A stretch of 64,000 nt of DNA from Hygrophila difformis (taxonomy: Eukaryota > Streptophyta > Magnoliopsida > Lamiales > Acanthaceae): positions 20,793,050 through 20,857,049 of the forward strand of contig JAOANR010000003.1 of the NCBI GenBank assembly GCA_030278955.1, given 5' to 3'. A program made the translations under genes and the position numbers. Shown one piece after another: positions 30,222-41,742 of this stretch (its first letter is position 1; each line of letters begins with the position of its first letter). The notes beneath the pieces are model-generated. The model had not been told where the DNA came from. It worked only from the letters and a program-made list of their open reading frames with translations, and ran no database searches.

Positions 30222-30500
30222 TAGGGATGGCAATTGGGTCCGGGTCAGAACGAGAACCGAGAAAGACCCCGAGCTTGGGTCGGGTCTTGGGTCTTACAAA
30301 AATGGACCCAGAACCGACCCGTTGCCTTCCCTAAGGATGGCATGGGTCCGGGTCAGGACCCGGAATCCGAAAACCGAAACCGAAGCCTGGGTCGGGTCTT
30401 GGGACTATCTTGTTGGACGGGAGTTTACGGAGATATTCGACCCCCCCCCCCCCAACTTTCATACCCGTACTTCTTCCCAATACCCATTGCCATCTCCCTA
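30222..30500. mobile_element. Dimeric hAT MITE, copy A (sequence corrupted)
   Basis: Starts TAGGGATGGCAATTGGGTC and ends CCCATTGCCATCTCCCTA, flanked by ATTTTTAC and ATTTTTAG. Compared with the clean copy at 59672-59891 it contains about 60 extra bases, including a C14 run near 30440-30453. Confidence 0.65.
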
Positions 30501-30830
30501 ATTTTTAGTGTCTCAAACCCATATAACAAAATATAATTTCATCACGTTAGTCCCAATGCACACTTTAAATACGCCATTAATAACTCTCAAGTTCCGGTAT
30601 ACAATTAAAAATTTTAAAAGTTGAGTTCGATTTATACTTAAAAAAAAAAAAAAAAACTACTACGACAAGATGAATCTAACAAGATCTCACTTGATTATAT
30701 TTTAACTTGTATATAAAAACTATGATAAAACTTTTAAGTGAATTCTGTATTTTGTGAATAGTAGCACAACACAAAATCAAAACGTCAGATCATTACGAGA
30801 CGGAGGAAATAGACACTGGAATGTTTTATA
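30501..30830. mobile_element. Stowaway-family remnant
   Basis: The right part, ending ACGAGACGGAGGAAATA (about 30800), and the interior AACAAGATCTCACTTGATTATA match the Stowaway family seen at 8196 and 33274. The left terminus is not recognisable. Confidence 0.55.
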
Positions 30831-31618
30831 TACTAAATTATTGTTTAAATCATCACATGTAATTGAGCATTGAATATTATGAAAGGTTGGAACAGTGTAA
30901 GTTGTTTTTATATGTGAAACTAGTGATGGGGTGAGTGACAGTTACCTTCGAGCGAACCAATATAATAATTTGTGTTTATCTATGTACGAAAAAATCCATA
31001 AACAGAGAGAAATATAATAAATTTAAATTTTTTGGCGAGAGAAAATAAATTTAAATTTGAGTGCTACAATTCTATTATAAAGACATGAATAAATAAAAAT
31101 TCATATTCATGTCCAAACCCAAAAAACACAATAGCAATATTCCAACAAAATGCTTCAATGATCAGAGCCAAAACCAACTACATCAGTTTTGTAGCATGAA
31201 TAAATACCAAAAAATGATCACAGAACAATACAAAGTGGTACAAGCCCCCTCATATAATCAAACCAACAGTAAAAATAAAAAAAAAATAAAAATGGGGCTT
31301 TCGATACCCGCATCCTGCATGGCGAGAGGCCTACATTCCGAACCGATCCTCTTCCACCTGAAATATGTGGGCTCATTGAGCCCAGCTAGATAGAACGTTG
31401 ATGTTCTCAAGTCATAAGTTGTTGTGGAGCACAACTAGCATAATGTAAACATGCCACATAACGCATCCACAACTTTCAAATTTTGACATCTCATTTAGCC
31501 AATCGGTAGGAACATGGCTCGGAAGAAACATGATGTAGAAACATCATGAAAAAATGCCACAGGAATGGATGTCTGGAATGGACAATGTTGAATCTAGAAC
31601 CAATTTCGAAGTCCACAG

Positions 31619-31960
31619 AACAAACCTGCACATTCATTGACAAAACTATCACACCATCCAGTCAGGATCATCACATACTTGCATACGAATGCAACTAAAC
31701 TTCGAATAAACGGACCACACAGATCAATATAGAAACCATCACAGAAATACCGACCCTTAAAAAACATAGATAAACCATCATTTAGACAAAACCTGCACAT
31801 TCATTTGACAAAAACTATCACACCATCCAATTAACATCATCCCACATACTTGCATACGAACACAACCAAAACTTCGAAATAAATGGACATCACAGATCAA
31901 CATAGAAACCATCACAACAATAAGGTAGCACTATCAGGGGTGCAATCAGCTAAAACTAGC
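31619..31960. repeat. Direct tandem duplication, two units of about 165 bp
   Basis: Units starting CAAACCTGCACATTCATT (about 31621) and AAAACCTGCACATTCATTTG (about 31789) are similar over about 150 bp (both include ATCACACCATCCA and CATCACATACTTGCATA or close variants). The coding content is not recognised. 30830-31618 and 31961-33161 hold no gene I can support; 32940-33165 is a repeat rich in GATCGTAAGATC-like words. Confidence 0.6.
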
Positions 31961-33161
31961 TCACAGAAATCATGGAACAAGCACAGATAGTACGACAAAA
32001 ACAACACATAAACGGACAAACACAGTTACCCACGCTACTTCCGGGCTTAAGAATTGAGGGGTTTTTTGTCGGCAATTCTTACGAACCTCTCCCGCTTAGG
32101 GCCAAACGAAGCAAAAAAACCCCTTCAAAAAGCCACCATTTGCAAAAAACTCATTCAAAAACCACCATATCTGCAAAAACCATTGAAAACCAACATATAT
32201 GCAAAAAACACATTCAAATCAACAATAAAATCATCCAAACAACAAAAAAATCGCCAAATGAGTGGTGTGTGATACAATGCCTCCGGGCATAAAAGCTGGT
32301 CTTCCATTACCCACAAACCGATCACGATAACTGAAGCAACATAACCCCCCCAAAAAATAACAATAGTCGAATTTTGAAAGGGAACCCTAACCTTGAAAGA
32401 AGAAATTCGACGAGTAACTACAATGCGCAGTAGCACATCTTGGTGAGAATTCCGTTTGAAGCACAAAATGACTGGTGACAGCAATAATAGCACAAGAATG
32501 GGATAAGGGAGAGAAAAAAGTGATCGGCTGTAGTGGTGGTGGTGGACGGTTATTATGCCTGGGGATTGAAAATGAATGCAGCAGACTAAAACTTGGGTTG
32601 GGACTTGGGATGGGGGAGTAATGCACAATTACCTAAAATATCTTTCTTTATAATTATAGAAGACATATAATTAGACAGACCATCCACCTTTTAAATACAC
32701 AATCATTCCATTAAACTCTTTTTTTTTTTCATTAATTAATAAAATAATACCTAAAAATGTGTAACTAGCACATATTGTTAATAAACTTAGATATTCAGTT
32801 GGGACTGATCAGCTCCTAAACCCGGACCCCCCTTTTTTTTTTTTTTTTACACATCATACATAAGAAGTTTTCAAGTTCTTAAGTTTAAAATTAAAGAAAA
32901 TAAGTTACTTTGATCCTAAAAATCATAAAATCCTACAAAAAATTTTGGCTGTTTTTTTTAAAAGGTTATAATCGTTAAGATCGTAGAAGCGATTACGGGG
33001 AGTATGACCGTATTTAAAATCGTAACATTCTACGATCAAGATCGGGATCTTATCCAGATATTAATAATTTTAAAATCCTAAAAGGATCGGGATCGTTTTA
33101 GAGAGGTATGATCGTGAAATCGTAAGATTCTAAAATTAGAATCGAGATTCTTAACAACTAT

Positions 33162-33565
33162 GGTTTGGCCTAAATTTGTTAGTTGGGTGCCCCAATCCAT
33201 CCAATCCACACCTCTTTGATGCCCACATAACACAATATTAGGTTTAGTAAGGGTATTGTTGGCATTTCATATACTATTTCCGTGTCTTTTTTATTTGCTA
33301 ATGGACCCACCCAGCGCGCAGTCCGAATATATATTTTAACTCAAGTTCGGTACAAGTAGAAATTCTAAAAGTTTGATATTTAGAAAACTACACAACGAGA
33401 CGAATTTAACATCATCTCACTTGGCTATACTTAACTTGGCTATACTTAACTTGTATAACTATGATAAAACTTAAAGTTAAAGTGTATATATAAATAGTAG
33501 CAAAATCACATATGTGATTGGTGTAAAATAAAGGAAAACGGAGGAAGTATAAGTTGGGTGCCCCT
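33162..33565. repeat. Putative right MULE terminal repeat with nested MITE
   Basis: Read on minus with the MITE removed: AGGGGCACCCAACTTA, TATGAAATGCCAACAATACC, then TTGGGGCACCCAACTAAC. This follows the order of the left repeat at 7818-7935 and also resembles the left end of the 65-987 MULE (ATGAAATACCAACACTACCC). No matching 9-bp target duplication with the left side was found. Confidence 0.42.
33274..33547. mobile_element. Stowaway MITE nested in MULE terminal repeat
   Basis: Ends CTATTTCCGT and ACGGAGGAAG, flanked by TA at 33272-33273 and 33548-33549. The interior has a tandem GGCTATACTTAACTT duplication (about 33422-33450). Same family as 8196-8446. Confidence 0.78.
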
Positions 33566-34959
33566 ATGCCGTAGCCCGAATGATCGAATCTCGACAATAT
33601 TGCTATATCCGGATTCAAGCAAGAAAAGAGAATGGAGGCGGAGAGGTGTTGATGATGAAAATGGTGGGAAAACACAAATTAAAAGGATAACCAAACCTAG
33701 GATGAAGGAGACCCGGATTCGCTTATGGATTAGACCTAACTAACCAGAAAAGGACCCCTTCCAAGGCATCATCCATGATTCCATTGAAGCGGTTTGAATC
33801 TTTCAAGGTTGTGTGGTTCCAAGATGGAAAGTGTTTCACAAAAAAATGTTTCAGAGTAAATGATACTCTCAAAATGACTGATAAAATATAGAGATGTTCT
33901 ACAAAAAAATGATCAAAGTGAGTAACATTTTTTAAGGGATCCATACATATAGGGAGAGCCCATTCAACAAGCAAAACAAAGAAATTAAACAACCCTAGGA
34001 TAGTCCTCAACATCGGAAACAAAAAGAAACACAAAAAATTGAAGTGCCCGTCGTGAAACTGGTCTCACGTCGTGAAACCTTGCTTCGCGACGTGGTGTGG
34101 AGGGGAGTCTTGCGACGGGGGGAGAGCTAGCTGGTCAGTAGTGCGGGCAGTCGTATCCAAGGTGTACGTCGCGAGCCTCAGTCTTGCGAGTGGAGGGTCT
34201 TGTTTTTTTTGTGTTTTTTTTTTTTGCGACGGAGGTCTTGTGAGGAGGGTCTTGAGGCGTCGTCGTGAGTCTTGGCCTTGCGGACGTGGTCTTCGGCTTA
34301 CGGTTTTAGGATCTTGGTTCTTGCGATGGGAATACTAAGAATTTGAAGGATCCTGTTCACTATTGGGGCCTACTTTCTCCAATCACTGTTCCCGGCATTG
34401 ACTCCGTTTGACCAGTGACTTTTCCGGCGAAGTTACGGGCAGATTCCGACCGAAACTTTCCGGCGACGACGATGGTTGGGGGGCCCTCTCTTTCTGACTC
34501 TTCATGCTAATTTGATCCGTAATTGCATCTGGAGGTCATCCTTTTTCAATTTCAGTTCGATGAAGTGGGGACCAAAATAATGGGTCCGGCTCCTTCCGGT
34601 TATTCTTCAATCTGGATCAGCAACTGCAGCTCTTTTGGGTTTTCTTTGGGTTCTGTTTTATCTGTTTCTTGCAAATAGAAAATGATATACGTAATAAGTG
34701 AATTTCTTAATGCATTGTCTGGATACCGGCCCCTCCGGAAGTCCATTCGTTCGGCGGCTACGACACCCATAAACAAAGATTCCATATGGTCGTACAAACA
34801 AAGATCTTGCCATTGAAGGGTAATATGGTCTTTTGAGCAATATATGTAAGAACGGAAGAGATTCGATATTCAGTAATCAGTAGTTAGTGGTGGTCGTTAC
34901 AATTCGAAAACTCCCTCCACTCGCTGATACTTTCGCCACCGACCTCGCCGCCGTTTTCG
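33566..34959. other. Region upstream of the hydrolase
   Basis: Contains a GC-richer stretch at 34040-34320 with repeated GTCTTGCGACG-like words and inserted T-runs (34201-34225) that copy B lacks at 63401. 34380-34860 probably holds promoter and 5' UTR of the hydrolase gene. No coding exon was recognised. Confidence 0.4.
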
Positions 34960-37900
34960 ATGTCTTTTGCGTTCGTGTCTCCTCCGTCTCCTGTCATATC
35001 GCCCACCATTTTTTCTTCTTCTCTTTCGAATCGACTTTTTTTGCAGAAAAGGTTTAATTCGTTACAATTGCCAAGGCTTCAGAGGACGACGATGACAAAC
35101 CGGCATTCAATCCATTTGGCTTTGTCATGATAATCCGTCAGGGATGGGAGGGTACAATCGCATTCAAACGCGATTCGTTAATAAGCTTCAGCCGGAATCA
35201 CCCGCAGAGGATGGGAATGTGGGGCAAATGCTCTATGTAATTTTCTTTCTTTCATTCGATTTTTTATTATATTTTGATTATGCCTTTTTCTTTTCGTATT
35301 TGATTTTCTCGAATGACTTTCTTTTCTGTGCTCTATCGCATGTTCAATTGGCCGATGATGTTTACCAATTTTTATTTTTTTTTAGTTATTTAAATTTGGC
35401 TGCTTAATGGTGTTTCAGTCCATGTTTTAAATCTCGTGAATAAAAAACGTTTAGAAATACAGTTCAATATAAATGTGCACAGGTTCAAACGGTTGAAATG
35501 TCAAGAACTCTAGCATTCAGGATTTACCTTTCATGTCCAGATTTGTTTTCAAGACTTGAAAGGAATGTTTTCAACGGTCAAAATTGTTGGCAATCAAACT
35601 TTTTTTGCCCCTTTATATTCATTTGGGGATTTTGATTATGGTGTTTTTCTCCAATCATTGCCTCTGTTTCTATTTTATTATAGTTATTCGGAGACGGTGG
35701 CTGGCTACTATTAGTATATTCTAACCTTGTTTTTTTGCAGAGAATAGAGGACAAGGGAAAGGATTATGGTTCTTACATTAAGTCTGAGAGGCCTTTCGAT
35801 GGTTGTGAGAGAAACAGGTAAATTATGGCGTCATTTTATGCACTGAAAACTATTAGAAACGCATCTCAGGTTTTCAGTTTTGATAGTTTCTCCAGTTTGC
35901 AGGATCACCCAATAGCAGGCGTGGAACCATTGTCTTTCTCCATGGTAGCTCCAACACAGTCCTACAGCTATCGAGTTGTTTATGTCTCAGGTGATATATC
36001 TGAATGATTGGGGCGTAGTTGTATCTCCTGGTTCTTGGAGACTTCTAACCTTTGATTTCCTCCCTTTACCCTGTTTTGCAATAAATGTATCTTTAATCAT
36101 GGATGTTTAATCATAGACCTGAATATATGTAATTCTTTGTGTTTGTCTTATCTCTGAAATATTTTCCTTAACACAGATGGCAGATGCGGGTTCCACTGCT
36201 TTGCACATGACTGGATAGGATTTTGGTTTTAGTGATAAACCTCAGGCTGGATATGGATTTTGACTATGCAGGTTTGTGAACCGTGGCCATCATTTCAACC
36301 TGTGTCCTTCATACATTATCATGCTTGTCTGAGTTGTCAAATTTTCCTTGGCATGAGAAAGAGTTCCATGACGCTTTTGACCAAATTATTGGATACACTT
36401 GGGGTTACGTCTCCATTTTTTCTTGTAGTTTCAGGTAAGAACTTAGTACCTTTTGATACCTAATTGAGTAAAAACCCTTTGTGTACATATCTATTCAGTC
36501 CAAACCTTCATACTTTCTCAGAAAAATGTAATTTGCATTATAATGCACGCTTACAAATCTTTAAACCCATATCATGCATTTTTATGCCTAGATTCTTGGG
36601 GAATTTCCTTTTATATATAGGGATTTTTGGTGGGATCATATGGATTAACTTGGGCTCTGAATAATCAAAGCAAGATTTTTTTTTTTTTTTCAAAGCTTGT
36701 AATCTTAAACACCCCCTTGGACAGTCTCATCCTCCACTTCCTGGATTGTTTCAGCAACTCAGGTTCTATTTACACCTATCTGTACGGAATCTACTTTCCA
36801 TTAATGGATCTTTCTGAATGTAGATCTTCTTTGACATTGTTGATGAGCAGGGTTCCACTTTTTAGGTGAGTTTACTTGTCAAAACGCGCCAGTCATGGTG
36901 AAACGTTGTTTCATTGAAGCAGGTAGCGCGTATGTATCAGGAACATTTCATTTTGAATCTTCAAAATGCTGTTTCACTTCGAATGTTAGCAGCTGTTTAG
37001 TTCATCTCTCTGATTTTATATTCTAACCTTTGTGTCTGTGCAATCAAATAGATATGAAAATCAAAACAATTTCTGTATGCTAAATTGCCGCAACACTACT
37101 TGAGTTGACATTTGAAATAGTTTGGCATTATTATTTACTTCCATTTCCTTAAATTGGCCTAACATTTGAAACCAAAGAGTTTTTGATTTCATATTCTTAA
37201 TGAACACAGCAGATCAATATGACTTGGATCTCTGATAAATAGAACTTTTCATTGCCAGCTACGCTTTAAAGTTGGAAAAGGCAGATGTATATAGGTTACC
37301 ATATTTGGCCAGCAGTGGACCTGGATTTGGTTGGTGTTGCTATGCTTCAAATTTTGGTTTGTCATTCATTGATTTCTTTTCCTGTGCTGTCAGAATTGTA
37401 ATTATACTCTGTTCTAATTAATTTACTGGTGCTTGCATGAAATATTTGGGGAAGTTTTTGAGCAAAAGGTTAATCTGCAAAACATCATTGCCTATTCTTT
37501 CTTGCATGGATAAAAATATTTCAACAGTAAGTCCTTTTTTGATGTTTAGCTATCTTGGAGGCTGCTAAGAAAAAAAAAAAAAAAAAAAATAAAAAAAAAA
37601 AAAGCTAACTTCAAGGATATCAATAGCCGAATATCTGCTGGGTTTTTCATCTGGAAGGTATTAAACATCCATAATCTCTTGAAATTTGAAAACACCAGCA
37701 CAACTCATGTTTGGTTATAAATTTGTGTTTCAAGATATAACCTGACTATGGAAAAATATGTGCCATTATGGATTAATAATATAAATTACAGTACCTCCGA
37801 TTGCTAAATTTCTGTATATTCCTAGTTGTAGTCCAGTCTCCGATGAACACACCTTATATAACATGGGGAATTGTTATATATTATATGCGGAAAGTAGACA

Positions 37901-38330
37901 ATAAATTATTATATGCTCTTCTTTATGTGTATGCAAAGATGATGGGAGTATTACTTTTCTTCCTGTATTATGCTTTCTGTGAAAAGGCTTGAATATAATG
38001 ACAGAAAAAATAGGATCTCTAGTGTAATTAGTGAAACTGCCACATTGAAAATGAGTTCTTACGTGTTATTTTTTTGTCGTAGCGATAGAAATAACTTCAG
38101 TGCTTTGAGTTTTCAAAGCACAACGCTTGCCTTCTTGTCTGACCATGAAAAAAATTTGGCCCAATTGGGCTTCTCAGGTGGGTCAAGCCAATTTTGGTTG
38201 CCTGGGGTATATCAGACAAGTACCTGCCTCAGTCGGTTGCAGAAGAATTCCAAAAAGGGAATCCAGATGCTGTAAAACTCAAATGATTGAAGGCGCAGGA
38301 CACATGCCCCAGGATAAGGACTGGTAACTG
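34960..38330 (+). CDS. Chloroplast-type alpha/beta hydrolase, multi-exon, frames broken by small indels
   Basis: Exon pieces match plant alpha/beta hydrolases of the haloalkane dehalogenase-like group. Seen in order: a transit-peptide-like start MSFAFVSPPSPVISPTIFSS (34960), DDDDKPAFNPFGFV, RIEDKGKDYGSYIKS (35741), RRGTIVFLHG (about 35915), MADAG with APDWIGFGF-type sequence (36177 on), EKEFHDAFDQ (about 36356), GFLVGSYGLTWALNNQSK (36621), KLVILNTPL, IPLF..EFTCQNA, KLEKADVYRLPYLASSGPGF (about 37268), AILEAAKK (about 37550), KYLPQSVAEEFQKGNPDAVK and MIEGAGHMPQ (to about 38320). Introns with GT-AG ends separate them. Almost every exon has a frame-breaking indel, for instance a 35-base A-rich run inside the KK of EAAKK (37569-37603). 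Because errors cluster toward the gap, the gene is probably intact in the plant. The last exon falls in the gap. Substrate unknown. Confidence 0.75.
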
Positions 38331-38390
38331 AACACCCACATTTCCTTCATCTATGCTAACATTTCTTGTTTTATGGCTCTCATATGTTAT

Positions 38391-38890
38391 NNNNNNNNNN
38401 NNNNNNNNNNNNNNNNNNNNNNNNNNNNNNNNNNNNNNNNNNNNNNNNNNNNNNNNNNNNNNNNNNNNNNNNNNNNNNNNNNNNNNNNNNNNNNNNNNNN
38501 NNNNNNNNNNNNNNNNNNNNNNNNNNNNNNNNNNNNNNNNNNNNNNNNNNNNNNNNNNNNNNNNNNNNNNNNNNNNNNNNNNNNNNNNNNNNNNNNNNNN
38601 NNNNNNNNNNNNNNNNNNNNNNNNNNNNNNNNNNNNNNNNNNNNNNNNNNNNNNNNNNNNNNNNNNNNNNNNNNNNNNNNNNNNNNNNNNNNNNNNNNNN
38701 NNNNNNNNNNNNNNNNNNNNNNNNNNNNNNNNNNNNNNNNNNNNNNNNNNNNNNNNNNNNNNNNNNNNNNNNNNNNNNNNNNNNNNNNNNNNNNNNNNNN
38801 NNNNNNNNNNNNNNNNNNNNNNNNNNNNNNNNNNNNNNNNNNNNNNNNNNNNNNNNNNNNNNNNNNNNNNNNNNNNNNNNNNNNNNNNNN
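38391..38890. other. Assembly gap, exactly 500 N
   Basis: A round-number run of N, so a scaffolding placeholder rather than a measured distance. Left of it is the end of the hydrolase gene; right of it the sequence restarts at the equivalent of base 9475. Confidence 0.99.
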
Positions 38891-39367
38891 AGATGTCAAT
38901 CACCCTGGATGATGTTTACTGCTTGATAGGACTAGTAGTTGCGACGATGGGGGTTTCGTGTCGCACTGCGTGAGAGGTCCGAAAGGATATCTGCGATGGA
39001 TGTTGCTGATGGGTTTTTTTTTGGATTCCACTACAGGTTTTTTGCAGTGGAAGAGATGGGTGGCCCGTATGGGGTGTTTGTAAGTGAGCATGAACTGGCT
39101 ACTGCAATACTTTAAGAACAATCAAACGTCCCAGGATCTCCTGATGTGGTATTGGGTTGTGCCGAGCATACATCATGTATACTTTTTGCACTGTATTATT
39201 CCCACTGACAGAGTGGGAATACAATGCAACTTTATTGGATGGATTACTTGTGCGATATGGCGCGATTCAGAAGGCATGTGTGGGGTACAACTGTACTAGC
39301 ATATCTTTACAATCATTTGGGTTCAGTATGTCTGGCAGCCATTAAATTAGTTGGTTCAGTGGATTCA
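38891..39367 (+). pseudogene. PMD pseudogene, 5' part, copy B
   Basis: Starts mid-gene at the gap (MSITLDDVYCLIGL) and ends at the element. Extra bases relative to copy A (GATGGGGGTTTCGTGTCG against GATGTCGTG) look like read errors. Confidence 0.7.
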
Positions 39368-41612
39368 TGATGCACCCTGAGAAACACATTTAAATAAGCT
39401 TAAATTATGATAAAAAGAACCTAAATTGCATGTATGAGATCCTATTTTATTGCTTTTTAGTGTACATTTCATGTGTTTTGTAAATATTAATAAGACTGCT
39501 TAATTTGAGCTTATTTGAGCTCAATTTACCTTGTTTTATGCTTTTTAATAAGACTTTGGCAATTCTAAGACATTGCAATGATGTTTCAGGCATTAAAAAT
39601 GAAGAAAGAAGATGTTCGGAGGTCAAAGGATGCAAAATTCGGAATTTTCAACACTGGAAGGCTCAGAATGCGCCACATCAGGCATGGCGGGCGCATAAAA
39701 ATGCTCTCCAGCGCCATTTTATGCGCCACTTCTCAACACTTGGAGAAATTTCGGATGGAAAAGCTTCAGGATGCGCCATTCCTCCTTGGTGGCGCCTAAA
39801 AACCACCTTTATGCGCCACTTTTTGCGCCACTTTCAGAAATTTGAGGAAATTGTCAGAATGCGCCATTGCTTCTTGGCGGCGCATAAAATGCCCCTCCAG
39901 CGCCACTTTTTGCGCCGTTTTGGGAAAATTCGGAAAATCAGCGTAATGCGCCAGTTCTACTTGGTGGCGCCTAAAACCCTCTCCGAGCGCCATTTTTATG
40001 CGCCGGACGTCGCGGGTTGAGCAGTTTCTTAACCTCCCGAACACGGTTTAAGGCCCGTTTTTCTTCATTTCATCAGACGAGACTTAACCATTCATCGAGG
40101 AGAAACACTCTGAAACATTCTGCTAATGGGAGAAGAAGGCCAGAAACACAAAATCATGCCGGAGGAATGCATCAAGGACGCTGTTCTGGGCGTGTTCTTC
40201 CTATTCTAAGGTGTTGCCTTTCTTTTTCTTGCATTGTAATGAATTGAAATTGCCTCTAAAAATAATCTGCTATCATGTTCTTAATTTTGTAGACGGATTT
40301 CTGTATTGTTCGTGTTAGAAGTGTTCTAGAACGGGAGTTCAGAATCACTTTGAAGTACGAATTTATGCTTTTATGGAAGCAATAATATGGTCGATGTTTA
40401 ATTCTGTAATCTGATTAATTTTGCTTTGATTGTTAGAATGTGGATTAGAATCATGTATTGGCTACCAGAATTTGATCGATTATGAAGATTAGATGAAAAT
40501 TTGGAATCTGCTATTTTATCTGTTTAATCTCAATTGATCGATTAATCTGCCATTATATTAAAATCTGTCTAAATTGGTTTAAGCGCCATTTTTGCCTGAT
40601 CTTAGAAGTGAAAATTTCATGTTTAGGTGTAATCTGATTTTTAATCGATTAAGATAGATAAATCTGCTATTCTGCTAAAATCTGTATTAGGATTATATGT
40701 TAGAAATTCTTGAATTAATCGATCTTTCCGTGTTTTATCAGATCTATGATTTAGAATATTTAATCTGCTAAAAGCCTGACTGATCGATCAAACATAAATT
40801 TGCTATTTTTAGTAATCTGGCATTAATTCTAATCTGTCTGCATTTTAATATTATTATTTAAATCCAGTTTACCATGTTTTATTATTATTTAACCATAATT
40901 ATTAGATTATTTACACTGTTTAGCATAATTTGAATGTTAGAATCTAATTCAATAAATTCTGCTTTGCTAATTGGGAGATAAAAAGTAGAATTAATATTTT
41001 AGTACCGGAATTGGGAATAAATTACATTAAAAATGGATTCTTAGCATTGTGCACAATGATTTGGGAAATGAAAAGTGCCTATTAATTGCTATAGGAAAAT
41101 TTGTATGCTTGGAAAAGACTCAAATTTAGGCCTAGAATAATGATTTGCTAAATGTTAGATAATCTAATCAGCTTCCATGAAGTCCGTTTAAGCATAATTT
41201 GGAATTTTAGTAGATTATTTATATTTTTAATCTTTATAAAAATATTTAAACTTAAGAAATGATTTTTAGAACATTGGGAAATGTCAAATTATTACACAAT
41301 TTCTATTTATAATAAAGATGGCAATTTTTAAAATATTACAAGCAACTCCCATTAGTATTTTTATCAATTAAAACTTTATTTGCTTTATTTTAATTTAATG
41401 TCACTATTTTAATTTAATCACCATTAGAATTAAACAAATCCTTTTTCAAAATATAAATATATTAAATAAACTTAAGAACAATTAAAATATCTCCGGAATG
41501 AAATAATATTCTGAAATTCCCTTGGGTTTCGACCCGGTATTCACCGTTTTTATTACTTGATGACAACCAGTACCGCTTGTGGTAAAATATGAGGGGTGAA
41601 AATCACGCATCA
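39368..41612 (+). repeat. 5' LTR, copy B
   Basis: 2245 bp against 2229 in copy A, the excess being scattered single-base indels. It keeps the 5'-LTR-specific bases (ATCTATGATT near 40742, GAGGGGTG near the end). The hairpin array is at 39664-40005. Confidence 0.93.
39664..40005 (+). repeat. GCGCC hairpin array, 5' LTR copy B
   Basis: Same four units as 10229-10562 with several inserted bases (for example ATCAGGCATGGCGGGCGC). Confidence 0.85.
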
Positions 41613-41618
41613 AGTTTT

Positions 41619-41636
41619 TGGCGCCGTTGCCGGGGA
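41619..41636 (+). other. Primer binding site, copy B
   Basis: TGGCGCCGTTGCCGGGGA, tRNA-Asp type, six bases after the LTR. Confidence 0.92.
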
Positions 41637-41742
41637 ATTTGTTGTGAATTTTTAATTGTTTTTAGTTTATTAATTTAAATCTATTAAGTTAAATATTAAT
41701 TTAACTGTTACTTATTGTATTTTATTTTATTTAACATTTGCA

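Noticed and set aside
33723..34034. 103-codon minus ORF upstream of the hydrolase
   Set aside because: The frame is not kept in copy B and no family motif is seen.
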